A model generated the notes under the pieces. The model saw only the letters and a list, made by a program, of their open reading frames with translations. It was not told the origin of the DNA and did not search any database. A DNA stretch of 64,000 nucleotides from Bacteroidota bacterium (GTDB lineage Bacteria > Bacteroidota > Bacteroidia > Flavobacteriales > Weeksellaceae): NCBI GenBank assembly GCA_023458535.1, contig JAEWYW010000013.1, positions 1 through 64,000 on the forward strand. Direction: 5' to 3'. Every line of letters begins with the position of its first letter. Positions within the stretch are counted from its first letter, which is position 1. The translations under genes were made by a program, and so were the position numbers. Positions 44,681-53,788 of this stretch are shown piece after piece.

Positions 44681-45025
44681 TTAGCTTCTATCATACTCAT
44701 CCTCCAACCTTACAATATCATCTTCGCCAAAGTAGGTTCCTGTTTGAACTTCAATAAAAACCACTGGCTTAGTTGTAAGATTCATAATTCTGTGTTTAGC
44801 GCCTAAAGGAATGAAGATGCTTTCACCATAAGAGAGTTCTATTTCATCTCCATCAAGAACTACGGTTGCATTTCCTTCAATAATTGTCCATTGTTCCTGA
44901 CGCTGATGGTGGAACTGGTACGATAATTTCTGGCCAGGATTCACTTCAATCCTTTTCAATTTATAGTGAGGCTCGTCTGCCAAAACATAATATTTTCCCC
45001 AAGGTCTTTCCCCTATCTCTAACAT
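44681..45025 (-). CDS. Cupin-domain mannose-6-phosphate isomerase type II-like protein
   Basis: About 114 residues from ATG 45025 (MLEIGERPWGKYYVL); an upstream start at 45052 overlaps the GT90 gene by 17 bases. It matches the C-terminal isomerase domain of mannose-1-phosphate guanylyltransferase/isomerase, with QKLSYQFHHQRQEQWTIIEG and GYGES-type SYGESIFIPLGAKHR. The guanylyltransferase half is absent, so it may isomerise mannose-6-phosphate or only regulate. Confidence 0.82.
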   Translation of the reverse strand: MLEIGERPWGKYYVLADEPHYKLKRIEVNPGQKLSYQFHHQRQEQWTIIEGNATVVLDGDEIELSYGESIFIPLGAKHRIMNLTTKPVVFIEVQTGTYFGEDDIVRLEDEYDRS

Positions 45026-45035
45026 AGTCTGTATT

Positions 45036-45974
45036 TTATTGTAGCAATTCAAAATATTTTTTCAACACCAATAATGCAATTAAATCTTCCCGATTTTTAT
45101 TGCAAAAAGAATTTCGGTGCAATTTAGCATTTTTCTGAATTTCCTCACTTTCCTTAGGATGTTCTATATAATAATGCAGCTTTTCCTCAAGATCAGAGTA
45201 GTCTTCAGAAATACCGATAAAATGTTCATCCGGCACCAGAGTTCCCTCCATGTACCATGTTTCCATCTTTAATGGAGGACAAACAGCAAGAGAATTTGAT
45301 GACATAATCCATTTTAGATTAGTGGCGACATCATTTCCTTCCAAACTCAAAATGAATTTATATTTTAAATGATCTATTATTGAAATCTTGGGTTTTATCC
45401 ATAACGGATTACCACCTGTTTTATTCACTTGACCCAAATCACATAACGGATTATTAAAATATTTCTTATAAAATTCAACCCTATGATTCTGAAAAATAGC
45501 TGCTCTGCCTATCATTTGTTCTTTCTTTTTCTCAAATGAACGAGAATCTTTTACAGAAACAAAATGCCTGGCTTTATCCAAATTAAGCAATACATTATTC
45601 GAATTATCACCATCTATCGGCCTGCTTTTAGTGATGGAAGGCTTATCAAGTAGAGTATTCACATCCCCAAAAGCATAATTGATCTGTAAATTGTTGTCAA
45701 AATATTTTGCATACTGATAAGTATCAAAATAATATGCTTTAGGTGTTTTCGGAGCCAAAAGATCCTTAATTAAAGTTCCGTCAAAATTTCCAAAAACACG
45801 TGTAGAAAGTTTGTTGTAATAATTCACTCTATACTCCACCGTTTTCATATCTGCAGAAGACAAACTTTTTCTAAGCATGTTAATTTTATCATTCAGTTTT
45901 CGGTGAGGTAAAAACCTTTCTGAATAACCCGAAACATAGAAAAAGAACTTATTTTGTTTATGGACTGTGGACAT
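45036..45974 (-). CDS. Glycosyltransferase family 90 (CAP10/LpsA-like)
   Basis: About 312 residues from ATG 45974 (MSTVHKQNK). It resembles the CAP10/LPS-modifying group: NVLLNLDKARHFVSVKDSR in the centre, the region KYKFILSLEGNDVATNLKWIM and a C-terminal segment PDEHFIGISEDYSDLEEKLHYY. GT90 proteins add xylose, glucose or similar sugars to surface glycans. It is the first gene of the minus-strand half. The frame can be read to 45992 with a TTG start. Confidence 0.82.
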   Translation of the reverse strand: MSTVHKQNKFFFYVSGYSERFLPHRKLNDKINMLRKSLSSADMKTVEYRVNYYNKLSTRVFGNFDGTLIKDLLAPKTPKAYYFDTYQYAKYFDNNLQINYAFGDVNTLLDKPSITKSRPIDGDNSNNVLLNLDKARHFVSVKDSRSFEKKKEQMIGRAAIFQNHRVEFYKKYFNNPLCDLGQVNKTGGNPLWIKPKISIIDHLKYKFILSLEGNDVATNLKWIMSSNSLAVCPPLKMETWYMEGTLVPDEHFIGISEDYSDLEEKLHYYIEHPKESEEIQKNAKLHRNSFCNKNREDLIALLVLKKYFELLQ

Positions 45975-46018
45975 AGCTACAAACTTAATCAAATTTCAAT
46001 GAATCAGCCTATTTTTCT

Positions 46019-46026
46019 TACCTTTG
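46019..46026 (+). promoter_or_regulatory. -7 element before gltX
   Basis: TACCTTTG matches TAnnTTTG, 18 bases before the gltX start. No clear TTG is seen at -33. Confidence 0.4.
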
Positions 46027-46044
46027 CACCAAATTTTTTAGACA

Positions 46045-47559
46045 ATGGATAAGGTAAGAGTCCGTTTTGCACCCAGTCCTACTGGTGCTTTACATTTAGG
46101 AGGAGTAAGAACTGCCCTATACGACTATCTTTTTGCCAAAAATAATGGCGGAGATTTTGTAGTAAGAATCGAAGATACAGACACAGCAAGATTTGTTGAA
46201 GGCGCAGAAGAATACATCATGAAATCTCTTGAATGGTGCGGAATGACTCCTGATGAAAGTCCGATACACGGTGGACCATACGGCCCATACAGACAATCAG
46301 AAAGACGCGATATTTACGATCAATATACCGAACAGATTTTAAAAACAGATTATGCGTACATCGCCTTCGATACGCCTGAAGAATTAGATGCCGTCCGTGC
46401 GGAATTTGAAGCCAATGGGGATGTTTTTGCGTATAACAATATCACCAGAAACAGAATGAAAAATAGTTTGACTCTTTCTAGTGAGGAAGTGGAAAAACTA
46501 AAAGCAGAAGGAGTTCCTTATGTGGTTCGTTTTAAGATGCCTATAGACAGAAATGTTAGTCTTCAAGACATCATTAGAGGAGACTTCAATGTGAATACAG
46601 ATACTTTAGATGATAAAGTTTTGGTGAAAAATGACGGAATGCCAACTTATCATTTCGCCAATATTATCGATGACCATGAGATGAAAATTTCTCACGTAAT
46701 TCGAGGTGAAGAATGGTTGCCATCCATGGCGTTACATGTTTTGCTATATGAAGCTATGGGTTGGGACGCACCTCAGTTTGCTCACCTTTCACTCATCTTA
46801 AAACCAGAAGGTAAAGGAAAATTAAGCAAAAGAGATGGTGCTAAATTTGGTTTTCCGGTATTCCCTATGGATTTTAAAGATCCTGAGAGTGGTGATGTTT
46901 GGAAAGGTTACAAGGAATCGGGATATTTTCCAGATGCTTTCATGAATATGGTGGCTCTTTTAGGTTGGAGCCCAGCAAATGACAGAGAAATCCTTAGTAT
47001 GGATGAAATGATTGCTGAGTTTGATCTTCATAAAGTGCATAAGGCAGGCGCCAGATTCAATCCTGAAAAAGCAGTTTGGTTCAATCATGAGTATCTATTG
47101 AAAAAATCCGATGAAGAAGTACTGGTTTTATTTAAAGAATTAGAAGAAGTAAAAAATTCTGGTTTGGATGATGACACTTTATTACAGATTGTTTCGTTGA
47201 TGAAAGAAAGAGCGAGCTTCGTAAGAGATATCTACAACGACAGCAAATTTTTCTTTGAAGCACCAACTTCTTATGATGAAAAGGCCACTAAAAAAGCTTG
47301 GAATGAAGAAACATCTTCCCTATTAACAGCATTTGCAGCTAGTCTTACCGCTACAGATTCTTTTGAAAAAGGTGTTCTAAAACAAAGCATCCACGATTTT
47401 GCTGAGGAAAAAGGTTTAGGAATGGGTAAAGTAATGATGCCACTAAGACTGGCACTTGTAGGAGAACTAAAAGGCCCAGACGTTCCCGACATTATGCAAA
47501 TCCTTGGAAAAGAGGAAACTATCGCCAGAATACAGAATGCTATTAACAAATTTCAATAG
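46045..47559 (+). CDS. gltX: Glutamyl-tRNA synthetase
   Basis: A 504-residue class Ib synthetase that charges tRNA-Glu. It has the HIGH motif PSPTGALHLGGVRTALYDY, the KMSKS equivalent GKLSKRDGAKFG and a helical anticodon-binding domain at the C-terminus. Length is normal. accA follows after 49 bases and has its own -7 element (TAACTTTG, 47577-47584). Confidence 0.96.
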   Translation: MDKVRVRFAPSPTGALHLGGVRTALYDYLFAKNNGGDFVVRIEDTDTARFVEGAEEYIMKSLEWCGMTPDESPIHGGPYGPYRQSERRDIYDQYTEQILKTDYAYIAFDTPEELDAVRAEFEANGDVFAYNNITRNRMKNSLTLSSEEVEKLKAEGVPYVVRFKMPIDRNVSLQDIIRGDFNVNTDTLDDKVLVKNDGMPTYHFANIIDDHEMKISHVIRGEEWLPSMALHVLLYEAMGWDAPQFAHLSLILKPEGKGKLSKRDGAKFGFPVFPMDFKDPESGDVWKGYKESGYFPDAFMNMVALLGWSPANDREILSMDEMIAEFDLHKVHKAGARFNPEKAVWFNHEYLLKKSDEEVLVLFKELEEVKNSGLDDDTLLQIVSLMKERASFVRDIYNDSKFFFEAPTSYDEKATKKAWNEETSSLLTAFAASLTATDSFEKGVLKQSIHDFAEEKGLGMGKVMMPLRLALVGELKGPDVPDIMQILGKEETIARIQNAINKFQ

Positions 47560-47576
47560 TTGTTCATAAATTTTAT

Positions 47577-47584
47577 TAACTTTG
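47577..47584 (+). promoter_or_regulatory. -7 element before accA
   Basis: TAACTTTG matches TAnnTTTG and lies 24 bases before accA. The TTG at 47560-47562 is 14 bases upstream, shorter than usual, so accA may also be read from gltX. Confidence 0.4.
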
Positions 47585-47608
47585 AAAGATTAATTTTACC
47601 TCATACAA

Positions 47609-48565
47609 ATGGAATATTTAAGTTTCGAACTCCCTATAAAAGAATTAATGGATCAATACCAAACTTGCTCTTTGGTAGGTGAAGAAAGTGGTGTAGATGT
47701 TAAGATGGCTTGCAGCCAAATTGAAGATAAAATTGTTGAAAAGAAGAAGGAAATTTATGGAAATCTTACCCCTTGGGAGAGAGTACAGTTATCCAGACAT
47801 CCAGACAGACCTTATACGCTAGATTATATCCACGGAATTGCTGATAAAGACAGCTTTCTAGAGCTTCATGGTGACCGAAATTTTGCAGATGATCCCGCAA
47901 TGATCGGTGGACTGATCACTCTTGATGGGAAAAAAGTAATGATTATCGGAACTCAAAAAGGAAGAACAACCAAAGAAAGACAATTCAGAAGATTTGGGAT
48001 GCCTAATCCTGAGGGATACAGAAAAGCGCTTCGTTTAATGAAATTGGCGGAAAAATTCAATATTCCTATTGTAACATTGGTAGATACACCAGGTGCTTAT
48101 CCTGGACTTGAAGCTGAGGAAAGAGGACAAGGCGAGGCTATCGCAAAAAACATCTTTGAAATGGTTCAGCTTAAAACGCCTATTTTCACCTATATTATCG
48201 GTGAAGGTGCGAGTGGCGGAGCATTGGGAATAGGTGTTGGCAACAAAGTATATATGTTGGAAAATACGTGGTACACGGTTATTGCACCAGAAAGTTGCTC
48301 TTCTATCCTATGGAGAAATTGGGATCACAAAGAAGATGCTGCGAATGCCTTAAATCTGACACCGAAAGACGCATTAAGAGAAGGATTTATTGATGCTATT
48401 ATTGAGGAGCCTCTTGGTGGCGCTCATTACGACCCAGAAGTTGCCTATAAAAACTTAAAGACTTCTATTTTACAAAACATCAAAGCTTTCTCTAAATTCA
48501 CTGGGAAAGAACTGGAAACCCAAAGGCAAGAGAAATTTATTGCCATGGGACAGTTTAAAGGATAA
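47609..48565 (+). CDS. accA: Acetyl-CoA carboxylase carboxyltransferase subunit alpha
   Basis: A 318-residue protein of the AccA family. It has the N-terminal helical domain, ELHGDRNFADDPAMIGG, VDTPGAYPGLEAEERGQ and IGEGASGGALGIGVG. With AccD it moves carboxyl from biotin to acetyl-CoA. accD is not in this window. Followed by a terminator. Confidence 0.96.
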   Translation: MEYLSFELPIKELMDQYQTCSLVGEESGVDVKMACSQIEDKIVEKKKEIYGNLTPWERVQLSRHPDRPYTLDYIHGIADKDSFLELHGDRNFADDPAMIGGLITLDGKKVMIIGTQKGRTTKERQFRRFGMPNPEGYRKALRLMKLAEKFNIPIVTLVDTPGAYPGLEAEERGQGEAIAKNIFEMVQLKTPIFTYIIGEGASGGALGIGVGNKVYMLENTWYTVIAPESCSSILWRNWDHKEDAANALNLTPKDALREGFIDAIIEEPLGGAHYDPEVAYKNLKTSILQNIKAFSKFTGKELETQRQEKFIAMGQFKG

Positions 48566-48586
48566 AAAACAAACGATTTTTAATAC

Positions 48587-48617
48587 AACCTCAGCATACA
48601 GTGTTGGGGTTTTTTTA
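48587..48617 (+). terminator. Terminator after accA
   Basis: AACCTCAGCA (48587-48596) pairs with TGTTGGGGTT (with G-T pairs), followed by a run of T. Confidence 0.82.
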
Positions 48618-48784
48618 TTGTTTTTTTACTTAAAGATGTTCTAATAAATGGTAAACACAAAAAGGAAATTATTTGACCGAATTAATTTCTTAACATAATT
48701 TGTGCCCTTTAATATAACTTTAACCTCTTTTTAGCATCTTACCAATAGTTCAGTGCAGTATTTCTGAGTATTTTTGCACATTCA

Positions 48785-49612
48785 ATGAAGAGATTATTAT
48801 TTTTTTTAGTGCTTTTCTGTGTCGTAAGCCTTCAAGCACAAAATTTTTCTGGTGATATTCTTATGAGAGACAATTCAAATATGTATCTCAACCAAGTCTA
48901 TGTCACCAATCTTAAAACCCAAAAGACAGTTCTTTCCGATTATAACGGTAGATTTTCCATTTTAGCAAGTCCAGGAGATATCATACGCTTTACATCCATT
49001 GTTACCGAACGTAAGGATATACAGTTGACACCGCAGAATTTTCAGAATCGAAATTTAATTGAACTAAAAATTGCCTACTACGAAATACAGGAAGTAATCC
49101 TCAGCAAGTTTAAACCTACAGGTAATCTCACTTACGATGTAAAATCTTTGAATAAAGAAAATAAAGTAGAAAAGATTAAAAAAATGGTCGGGTTACCAGA
49201 ACCGAAGGGAGACGGCAAATCGCCTAAGCTACCTATTGCAGATTTCAGAGATGGAGGCTTAACTTTCAGTTTGGAAAGTATTTTCGATGTATTATCGGGA
49301 GAAAGAAAAAAGAAGGAGAGATTGGAAGCTTACGAAAATATGATGACTTCTACAGCGCAGGTGAAAGAATATTTAGGCAAAGAATATTTTGAAAAGATAA
49401 AAATTCCAGAGAATTTGGTGGATAATTTTTTACAATTCGTGTACTCATCAGATAATTTAGGACCTTATATCCAGAGAGGAAATTTTGAAATTGTGAAAGT
49501 TTCAATAGAGAAATATTTACCAATCTATCAGCGAAGATTAAAAAATTCCAATTTGTTGGAGATTATTACATCCTCTCAGGAAAACGGTACTTCAAACTCT
49601 AGAAAACAATAA
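48785..49612 (+). CDS. Secreted protein with CarboxypepD_reg-like domain
   Basis: A 275-residue protein with a signal peptide (MKRLLFFLVLFCVVSLQAQ). The first part, about 20-95, is a carboxypeptidase regulatory-like beta domain (GDILMRDNSNMYLNQVYVTN, TVLSDYNGRFSILASPGD). The rest is helical and basic and not recognised. It lies just before the secreted paralogue family (35 bases before 49648) in the same direction. TATTTTTG at 48769-48776 is a possible -7 element 8 bases before the start. Confidence 0.78.
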   Translation: MKRLLFFLVLFCVVSLQAQNFSGDILMRDNSNMYLNQVYVTNLKTQKTVLSDYNGRFSILASPGDIIRFTSIVTERKDIQLTPQNFQNRNLIELKIAYYEIQEVILSKFKPTGNLTYDVKSLNKENKVEKIKKMVGLPEPKGDGKSPKLPIADFRDGGLTFSLESIFDVLSGERKKKERLEAYENMMTSTAQVKEYLGKEYFEKIKIPENLVDNFLQFVYSSDNLGPYIQRGNFEIVKVSIEKYLPIYQRRLKNSNLLEIITSSQENGTSNSRKQ

Positions 49613-49647
49613 CCAAAAAATCAAGTTGAACTAAAAATTTAATTTGT

Positions 49648-50439
49648 ATGAAGAAATTAGTATTCATTTTTAGTATTTTATTTTTTAGTGGCATTTCAGC
49701 TCAGAAAAAAATGAAGGATTACAGTGATATCCTAAAAAGCAAAAACATCTACGAGATAAATGCTTTTTTAAGAGATGCACACCCCGATGATCCGCGCAGA
49801 TCTGTTCTTAAACCTCGAGTAATGGAGATGATGAAGGATTACATTAAAAATGCCAAACCCGAAGACCAAAGGGTTAGAGAGATGCAGAAGATGTTGGCAC
49901 TTTTACGCAGCAGACCTTCCACCAAGATTACATTTGAGGAAATGAATGCGGAAATTAAAAGAAAGCAGATTGAGTATCTTCAAAACTCGCTAAAGAACCC
50001 AACTAAATATGTTCCGAAAGCAGTAAACATCTCCACCGCTACTATTGCAGATGCTGCTAAAGTGGAAGGTGTATCTACAGCCGCCATTAATACCGCCATC
50101 AAATCTGAACAGGCGGAATTTGATATGTTGATGAATGTTGACCCTGTGGAACACAGAAACAGAACGGTAAAAATACTGAATTCATTATTCGATAACGACC
50201 CTACAAGTAAAGAAACAGCAATAGTTATTGAAAACAACTCCGATTGTAACATGATTATGCGTATTGAAGGCGTGGGTAATAACAAATACAGACTGGCAAT
50301 ACCCGCCAAAGACAAAAGTTCGATTGTAATTGCTAAGGGAGATTATCTTTTCAGCAGTTTGGTGTGCGGTGCGCAATATGCATCTCAGAAATCTGTGCAG
50401 AAATCTATTATTGTCAGCTTGGGTAATCCTAAAAAATAG
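49648..50439 (+). CDS. Secreted paralogue family member A1 (unknown function)
   Basis: A 263-residue protein with signal peptide (MKKLVFIFSILFFSGISA). Layout: N-terminal motif EINAFLRDAHPDDPRRSVL (about 31-49), a helical middle (MQKMLALLRSRPSTK, EMNAEIKRKQIEYL), a segment VKILNSLFDNDPTSKE, and a C-terminal domain of about 65 residues with ENNSDCNMIMRIEG and LVCGAQYASQ. The two cysteines, about 40 residues apart, probably form a disulfide. The same layout recurs at 51190, 51900 and 59048. I believe such proteins are called DUF6759 in Chryseobacterium annotation, from memory only. Confidence 0.75.
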   Translation: MKKLVFIFSILFFSGISAQKKMKDYSDILKSKNIYEINAFLRDAHPDDPRRSVLKPRVMEMMKDYIKNAKPEDQRVREMQKMLALLRSRPSTKITFEEMNAEIKRKQIEYLQNSLKNPTKYVPKAVNISTATIADAAKVEGVSTAAINTAIKSEQAEFDMLMNVDPVEHRNRTVKILNSLFDNDPTSKETAIVIENNSDCNMIMRIEGVGNNKYRLAIPAKDKSSIVIAKGDYLFSSLVCGAQYASQKSVQKSIIVSLGNPKK

Positions 50440-50509
50440 ACGCTAATTTGAATAGAAATACATGATGTCCGCATAATAATTTATATTTTTGCGGACATTG
50501 TTTTTAAAT

Positions 50510-51190
50510 ATGGGAAAGAATAAAATTGCAAGATTTAACGAGAATAAAATTTTGCCCAACGTTATACAACCAACTCGTGAAGAGGCTATTTCGGGAGCTT
50601 TTGAATTGAAAGGAAATTGGAGAATGAATTTCTTTAAAAATGAAAACCCCATCGTACTTGAACTCGGCTGTGGAAAAGGAGAATACAGCGTAGGCCTGGC
50701 TAAAAACTTTCCTGAGAAAAACTTTATTGGCATAGACATTAAAGGAGCACGTTTTTGGTTTGGCGCTAAAGAAGCCATTAATGAAAACATGAACAATGTT
50801 GCATTTTTACGAACTCAAATAGAACTTGTTGATTATTTTTTTGATGAGAATGAAGTGGATGAAATTTGGATTACTTTTCCAGATCCACAGATCAAATACC
50901 GCAGAACAAAACATCGTTTAACGCATCCCGATTTCTTAGATAGATATAAAAAATTTTTAAAACCTGGCGGTATTGTTCACCTTAAAACAGATTCCGAATT
51001 TCTTCACGGATATACTTTAGGTTATTTACAAGGTGCAGGATACGAAATTATTTCTGCACATCACGATATTTATGGCGCACCAGAATACGAACCAGGAACA
51101 CCATTATTAAGAGATATACAGACCTATTACGAAGGTTTATTTTCAGCCAAAGGAAAAACCATTACTTACATAAAGTTCCGCATTCATTAA
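50510..51190 (+). CDS. trmB: tRNA (guanine(46)-N7)-methyltransferase
   Basis: About 226 residues from ATG 50510 (MGKNKIARFNENK). It has the SAM motif LELGCGKGEYSVGLA, GIDIKGARFWFGAKEA, and the catalytic ITFPDPQIKYRRTKHRLTHP. It makes m7G46 in the variable loop of tRNAs. TATTTTTG at 50484-50491 is a likely -7 element. Its TAA shares a base with the next ATG (TAATG). Confidence 0.93.
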   Translation: MGKNKIARFNENKILPNVIQPTREEAISGAFELKGNWRMNFFKNENPIVLELGCGKGEYSVGLAKNFPEKNFIGIDIKGARFWFGAKEAINENMNNVAFLRTQIELVDYFFDENEVDEIWITFPDPQIKYRRTKHRLTHPDFLDRYKKFLKPGGIVHLKTDSEFLHGYTLGYLQGAGYEIISAHHDIYGAPEYEPGTPLLRDIQTYYEGLFSAKGKTITYIKFRIH

Positions 51191-51888
51191 TGAAAAAAGC
51201 ACCTAGGTTTTTAAATATACTTTTTATTAGTATAGTTCTTGCGAGTATGCTTCATTGTGCACCACAGAAGAATATTATGGAGAGTAATACTATTCATGAG
51301 ATCGAAGCCTATCTTAAGATGGCACATCCAGAAGATCCTAAAAGAAAGTTGCTTCACTCCAAATTAATCGCATTAAAAAATGCGGAATGGGTTAAAGGTG
51401 CAAAAGATGCAAAACCTATGGCAGCGCGACCGATTGTTGCGGAAGTAGTTCAAAGAATGTCTGTGGCCGGCGAAGCATTTCAGGAGCGGGAAGAATATGA
51501 AAAATTACTGCTCGAAACACCTTTGGAACACAACAATAAAACAGCACAACTTCTCAATACTGTTTTCAACACAGACATTAAAAATGAGGATGCCGTTTTA
51601 CTTTTTAAAAATAATTCTGACTGTAATATTATTTTAAGAATAAAAGGTGAGAACTTCTATAACTTGCCTATCCCTTCGCATTCTGAGAATACTGTTGTTG
51701 TAAAACAAGGAAAATATACAGTAGAGAGTAATATTTGTAATATTAAATATTTGTCCACAAAAGAAATTACAAAGAGCCAAGTAATAGCAATTACTAATTC
51801 AACAGTTGGCGATAGTAAACCTGCTATAACCCAAAATACACCTAAGAAAGTTTCACAAAAATCATCTAGAAAGAAAATTAAAAAATAG
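51190..51888 (+). CDS. Secreted paralogue family member A2 (lipoprotein)
   Basis: A 232-residue lipoprotein (lipobox MLHC, then APQKN). Same layout as the 49648 gene: EIEAYLKMAHPEDPKRKLL (about 37-55), TAQLLNTVFNTDIKNED, then KNNSDCNIILRIKG and NICNIKYLSTK, and a basic tail (SQKSSRKKIKK). It is coupled to trmB through TAATG, so its expression tracks that gene. No known function. Confidence 0.75.
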   Translation: MKKAPRFLNILFISIVLASMLHCAPQKNIMESNTIHEIEAYLKMAHPEDPKRKLLHSKLIALKNAEWVKGAKDAKPMAARPIVAEVVQRMSVAGEAFQEREEYEKLLLETPLEHNNKTAQLLNTVFNTDIKNEDAVLLFKNNSDCNIILRIKGENFYNLPIPSHSENTVVVKQGKYTVESNICNIKYLSTKEITKSQVIAITNSTVGDSKPAITQNTPKKVSQKSSRKKIKK

Positions 51889-51899
51889 TATTTTTGAGT

Positions 51900-52337
51900 A
51901 TGAAGAAAATTTGGGGCTTGGTTTTGTCGCTATTTGCATTTTTAAGTTGTGAACCTGTTCATCATGTGGAGCGGTCATCCTCAAGTGCTCCCAAACCCAA
52001 CAATACCTCTAAACCTATTACATCGCCCGATTCGGACAGTTATGATGAGCTTATTAAAACCTACAAACCAGAAACAGCTGAAGTTCTCAATGATCTCTTA
52101 AATGATAATTACGATCCGCAAAGAACTTCAGTGATGATTGATAATAAATCAAACTGTAATTTGGTTATTACCATAAAAGGAGGTGGTTTAGAGAAGAAAA
52201 TTCCGGTTGGAAAGCAAAAATTGGGTCATGCCATGGTCAACAGAAATCAGCAATACACCATTTCTGGCAAGGTTTGTGGCAAAAACTATAAAAGCACCAA
52301 ATACATTGCAGATTCGTATACCATTACTTTAAAATAA
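51900..52337 (+). CDS. Secreted paralogue family member A3 (short lipoprotein)
   Basis: A 145-residue lipoprotein from ATG 51900 (MKKIWGLVLSLFAFLSC); a TTG start at 51894 is less likely. It keeps a low-complexity linker (SSSSAPKPNNTSKPI), TAEVLNDLLNDNYDPQ and the C-terminal domain DNKSNCNLVITIKGGG with VCGKNYKSTK, but lacks the N-terminal HP motif of the 49648 and 51190 proteins. TATTTTTG at 51889-51896 abuts it. Confidence 0.72.
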   Translation: MKKIWGLVLSLFAFLSCEPVHHVERSSSSAPKPNNTSKPITSPDSDSYDELIKTYKPETAEVLNDLLNDNYDPQRTSVMIDNKSNCNLVITIKGGGLEKKIPVGKQKLGHAMVNRNQQYTISGKVCGKNYKSTKYIADSYTITLK

Positions 52338-52376
52338 GATTATAACAGTTATAAATACTTTTTAGTTTTATCAAAC

Positions 52377-52408
52377 AAAAAACCGCTCCAAACTGGAACG
52401 GTTTTTTT
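52377..52408. terminator. Bidirectional terminator between paralogue A3 and rpsB
   Basis: AAAACCG/CGGTTTT and TCCA/TGGA pair in one stem, with A-runs and T-runs. It serves the lipoprotein gene on the plus strand and rpsB on the minus strand. Confidence 0.85.
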
Positions 52409-52427
52409 ATTTGCAAGAATATTCTAA

Positions 52428-53189
52428 TTATTCAGCGTCGAAATCAGCATCTGCTTCAGCAGAAACTTTTTCTCCTTCTTCTTTAGATTTTTCTTTATCT
52501 GCTTTTCTTTGAGACTGACCTTCTTTGATAGATTCAGAAACTACTGAAAGAATCATGTCGATAGACTTAGAAGCATCATCGTTTCCTGGGATAACGAAAT
52601 CTACTTTTCTAGGATCTGAATTGGTATCAACGATCGCAAATACAGGAATACCTAATTTTTTAGCTTCAGTTACAGCGATGTGCTCTCTCATGATATCTAC
52701 TACGAAAATAGCAGAAGGAAGACGCACCATGTCTGCGATAGAACCTAAATTCTTCTCTAAGTTCGCTCTCTGACGGTCAACTTGTAATCTTTCTTTTTTA
52801 GATAAAGTTTCGAAAGTACCATCTTTCTTCATTTTATCAATAGCGTTCATTTTCTTAACCGCTTTTCTGATAGTAACGAAGTTGGTAAGCATACCACCTG
52901 GCCATCTTTCAGTAATATAAGGCATATTAAGTTCTGCAGCATGTTTTGCAACAACCTCTTTCGCCTGCTTTTTAGTAGCTACGAAAAGAACTTTTTTACC
53001 TGCAGAAGTAATCTTTTCTAATGCTTTACAAGCATCATCCAATTTTACTGCTGTTTTATGTAGATCAATAATGTGAATACCGTTTTTCTCCATAAAAATG
53101 TATGGAGCCATATTTGGATTCCACTTTCTAGTCATGTGACCGAAGTGTACACCAGCCTCTAAAAGGTCTTTTACATTTGCTTTTGCCAT
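52428..53189 (-). CDS. rpsB: 30S ribosomal protein S2
   Basis: A 253-residue S2 protein (MAKANVKDLLEAGVHFGH, RKWNPNMAPYI, ERWPGGMLTNFVTI, DTNSDP...VDFVIPGNDDA). The C-terminal tail is acidic and Lys-rich (SAEADADFDAE), as in Bacteroidota. It binds S1 and the 30S back. It is not followed by tsf, which is 5.7 kb upstream on the same strand. A 207-base structured leader precedes it. Confidence 0.97.
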   Translation of the reverse strand: MAKANVKDLLEAGVHFGHMTRKWNPNMAPYIFMEKNGIHIIDLHKTAVKLDDACKALEKITSAGKKVLFVATKKQAKEVVAKHAAELNMPYITERWPGGMLTNFVTIRKAVKKMNAIDKMKKDGTFETLSKKERLQVDRQRANLEKNLGSIADMVRLPSAIFVVDIMREHIAVTEAKKLGIPVFAIVDTNSDPRKVDFVIPGNDDASKSIDMILSVVSESIKEGQSQRKADKEKSKEEGEKVSAEADADFDAE

Positions 53190-53251
53190 GTTTTCTGTTT
53201 TTGTTAGTTTACTTTCCGTTTCTTAAACAATCAACAACTTCTTTAGATGGG

Positions 53252-53300
53252 AGAAGCGTTTGGATGCTAAACGTAACGGGCAAAGTTGCTGTGGGCTTCT
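53252..53300 (-). promoter_or_regulatory. Candidate structured leader element before rpsB
   Basis: AGAAGC (53252-53257) pairs with GCTTCT (53295-53300), enclosing CGTTT (53257-53261)/AAACG (53269-53273). GC-rich for this genome and within the rpsI-rpsB gap. It could be an S2 autoregulatory leader, but the pairing is not verified. A nearby direct repeat GCTGTGGGCTT / GCAGTGGGCTT is also present. Confidence 0.35.
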
Positions 53301-53396
53301 TGCTTTTAGCAGTGGGCTTTCCAGCGTTGGTTAAAAAATAAAATTTTAAAAATTTTTGTAAAGCTATTTGCCAAAAGCCAATAGCAATACGCCAGA

Positions 53397-53783
53397 TTAA
53401 CGTTTTGAGAATTGGAATCTCTTTCTCGCTTTTTTCTGACCTGGTTTCTTTCTTTCTACCATTCTTGCATCTCTTGTAAGTAAACCAGCAGGCTTAAGAA
53501 CTAATCTGAACTCAGCGTTGATTTCGCAAAGAGCTCTTGAAATTCCTAATCTGATAGCCTCAGCTTGTCCTGTAATACCACCACCGAATACGTTAACGGT
53601 AACGTCGTACTGACCAGCAGTTTCTGTTAAGATGAAAGGTTGGTTAGCTTTGTAAACTAAAACGTCTGTACCGAAATAAGTTTTAACGTCTTTACCATTG
53701 ATGGTAATGTTTCCACTACCTGGCTTTACGTAAACTCTAGCTACAGAAGTTTTTCTTCTTCCGATTTTATGAACTGTAGACAT
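53397..53783 (-). CDS. rpsI: 30S ribosomal protein S9
   Basis: A 128-residue S9 with the N-terminal HKIGRRKTSVARVYVKPG, GGGITGQAEAIRLGISRAL and the basic C-terminus KKARKRFQFSKR that reaches the P site. It follows rplM by five bases, the universal rplM-rpsI pair. Confidence 0.97.
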   Translation of the reverse strand: MSTVHKIGRRKTSVARVYVKPGSGNITINGKDVKTYFGTDVLVYKANQPFILTETAGQYDVTVNVFGGGITGQAEAIRLGISRALCEINAEFRLVLKPAGLLTRDARMVERKKPGQKKARKRFQFSKR

Positions 53784-53788
53784 ATTGC

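Noticed and set aside
50443..50796. 117-codon minus-strand ORF over trmB
   Set aside because: Antisense of the conserved methyltransferase core.
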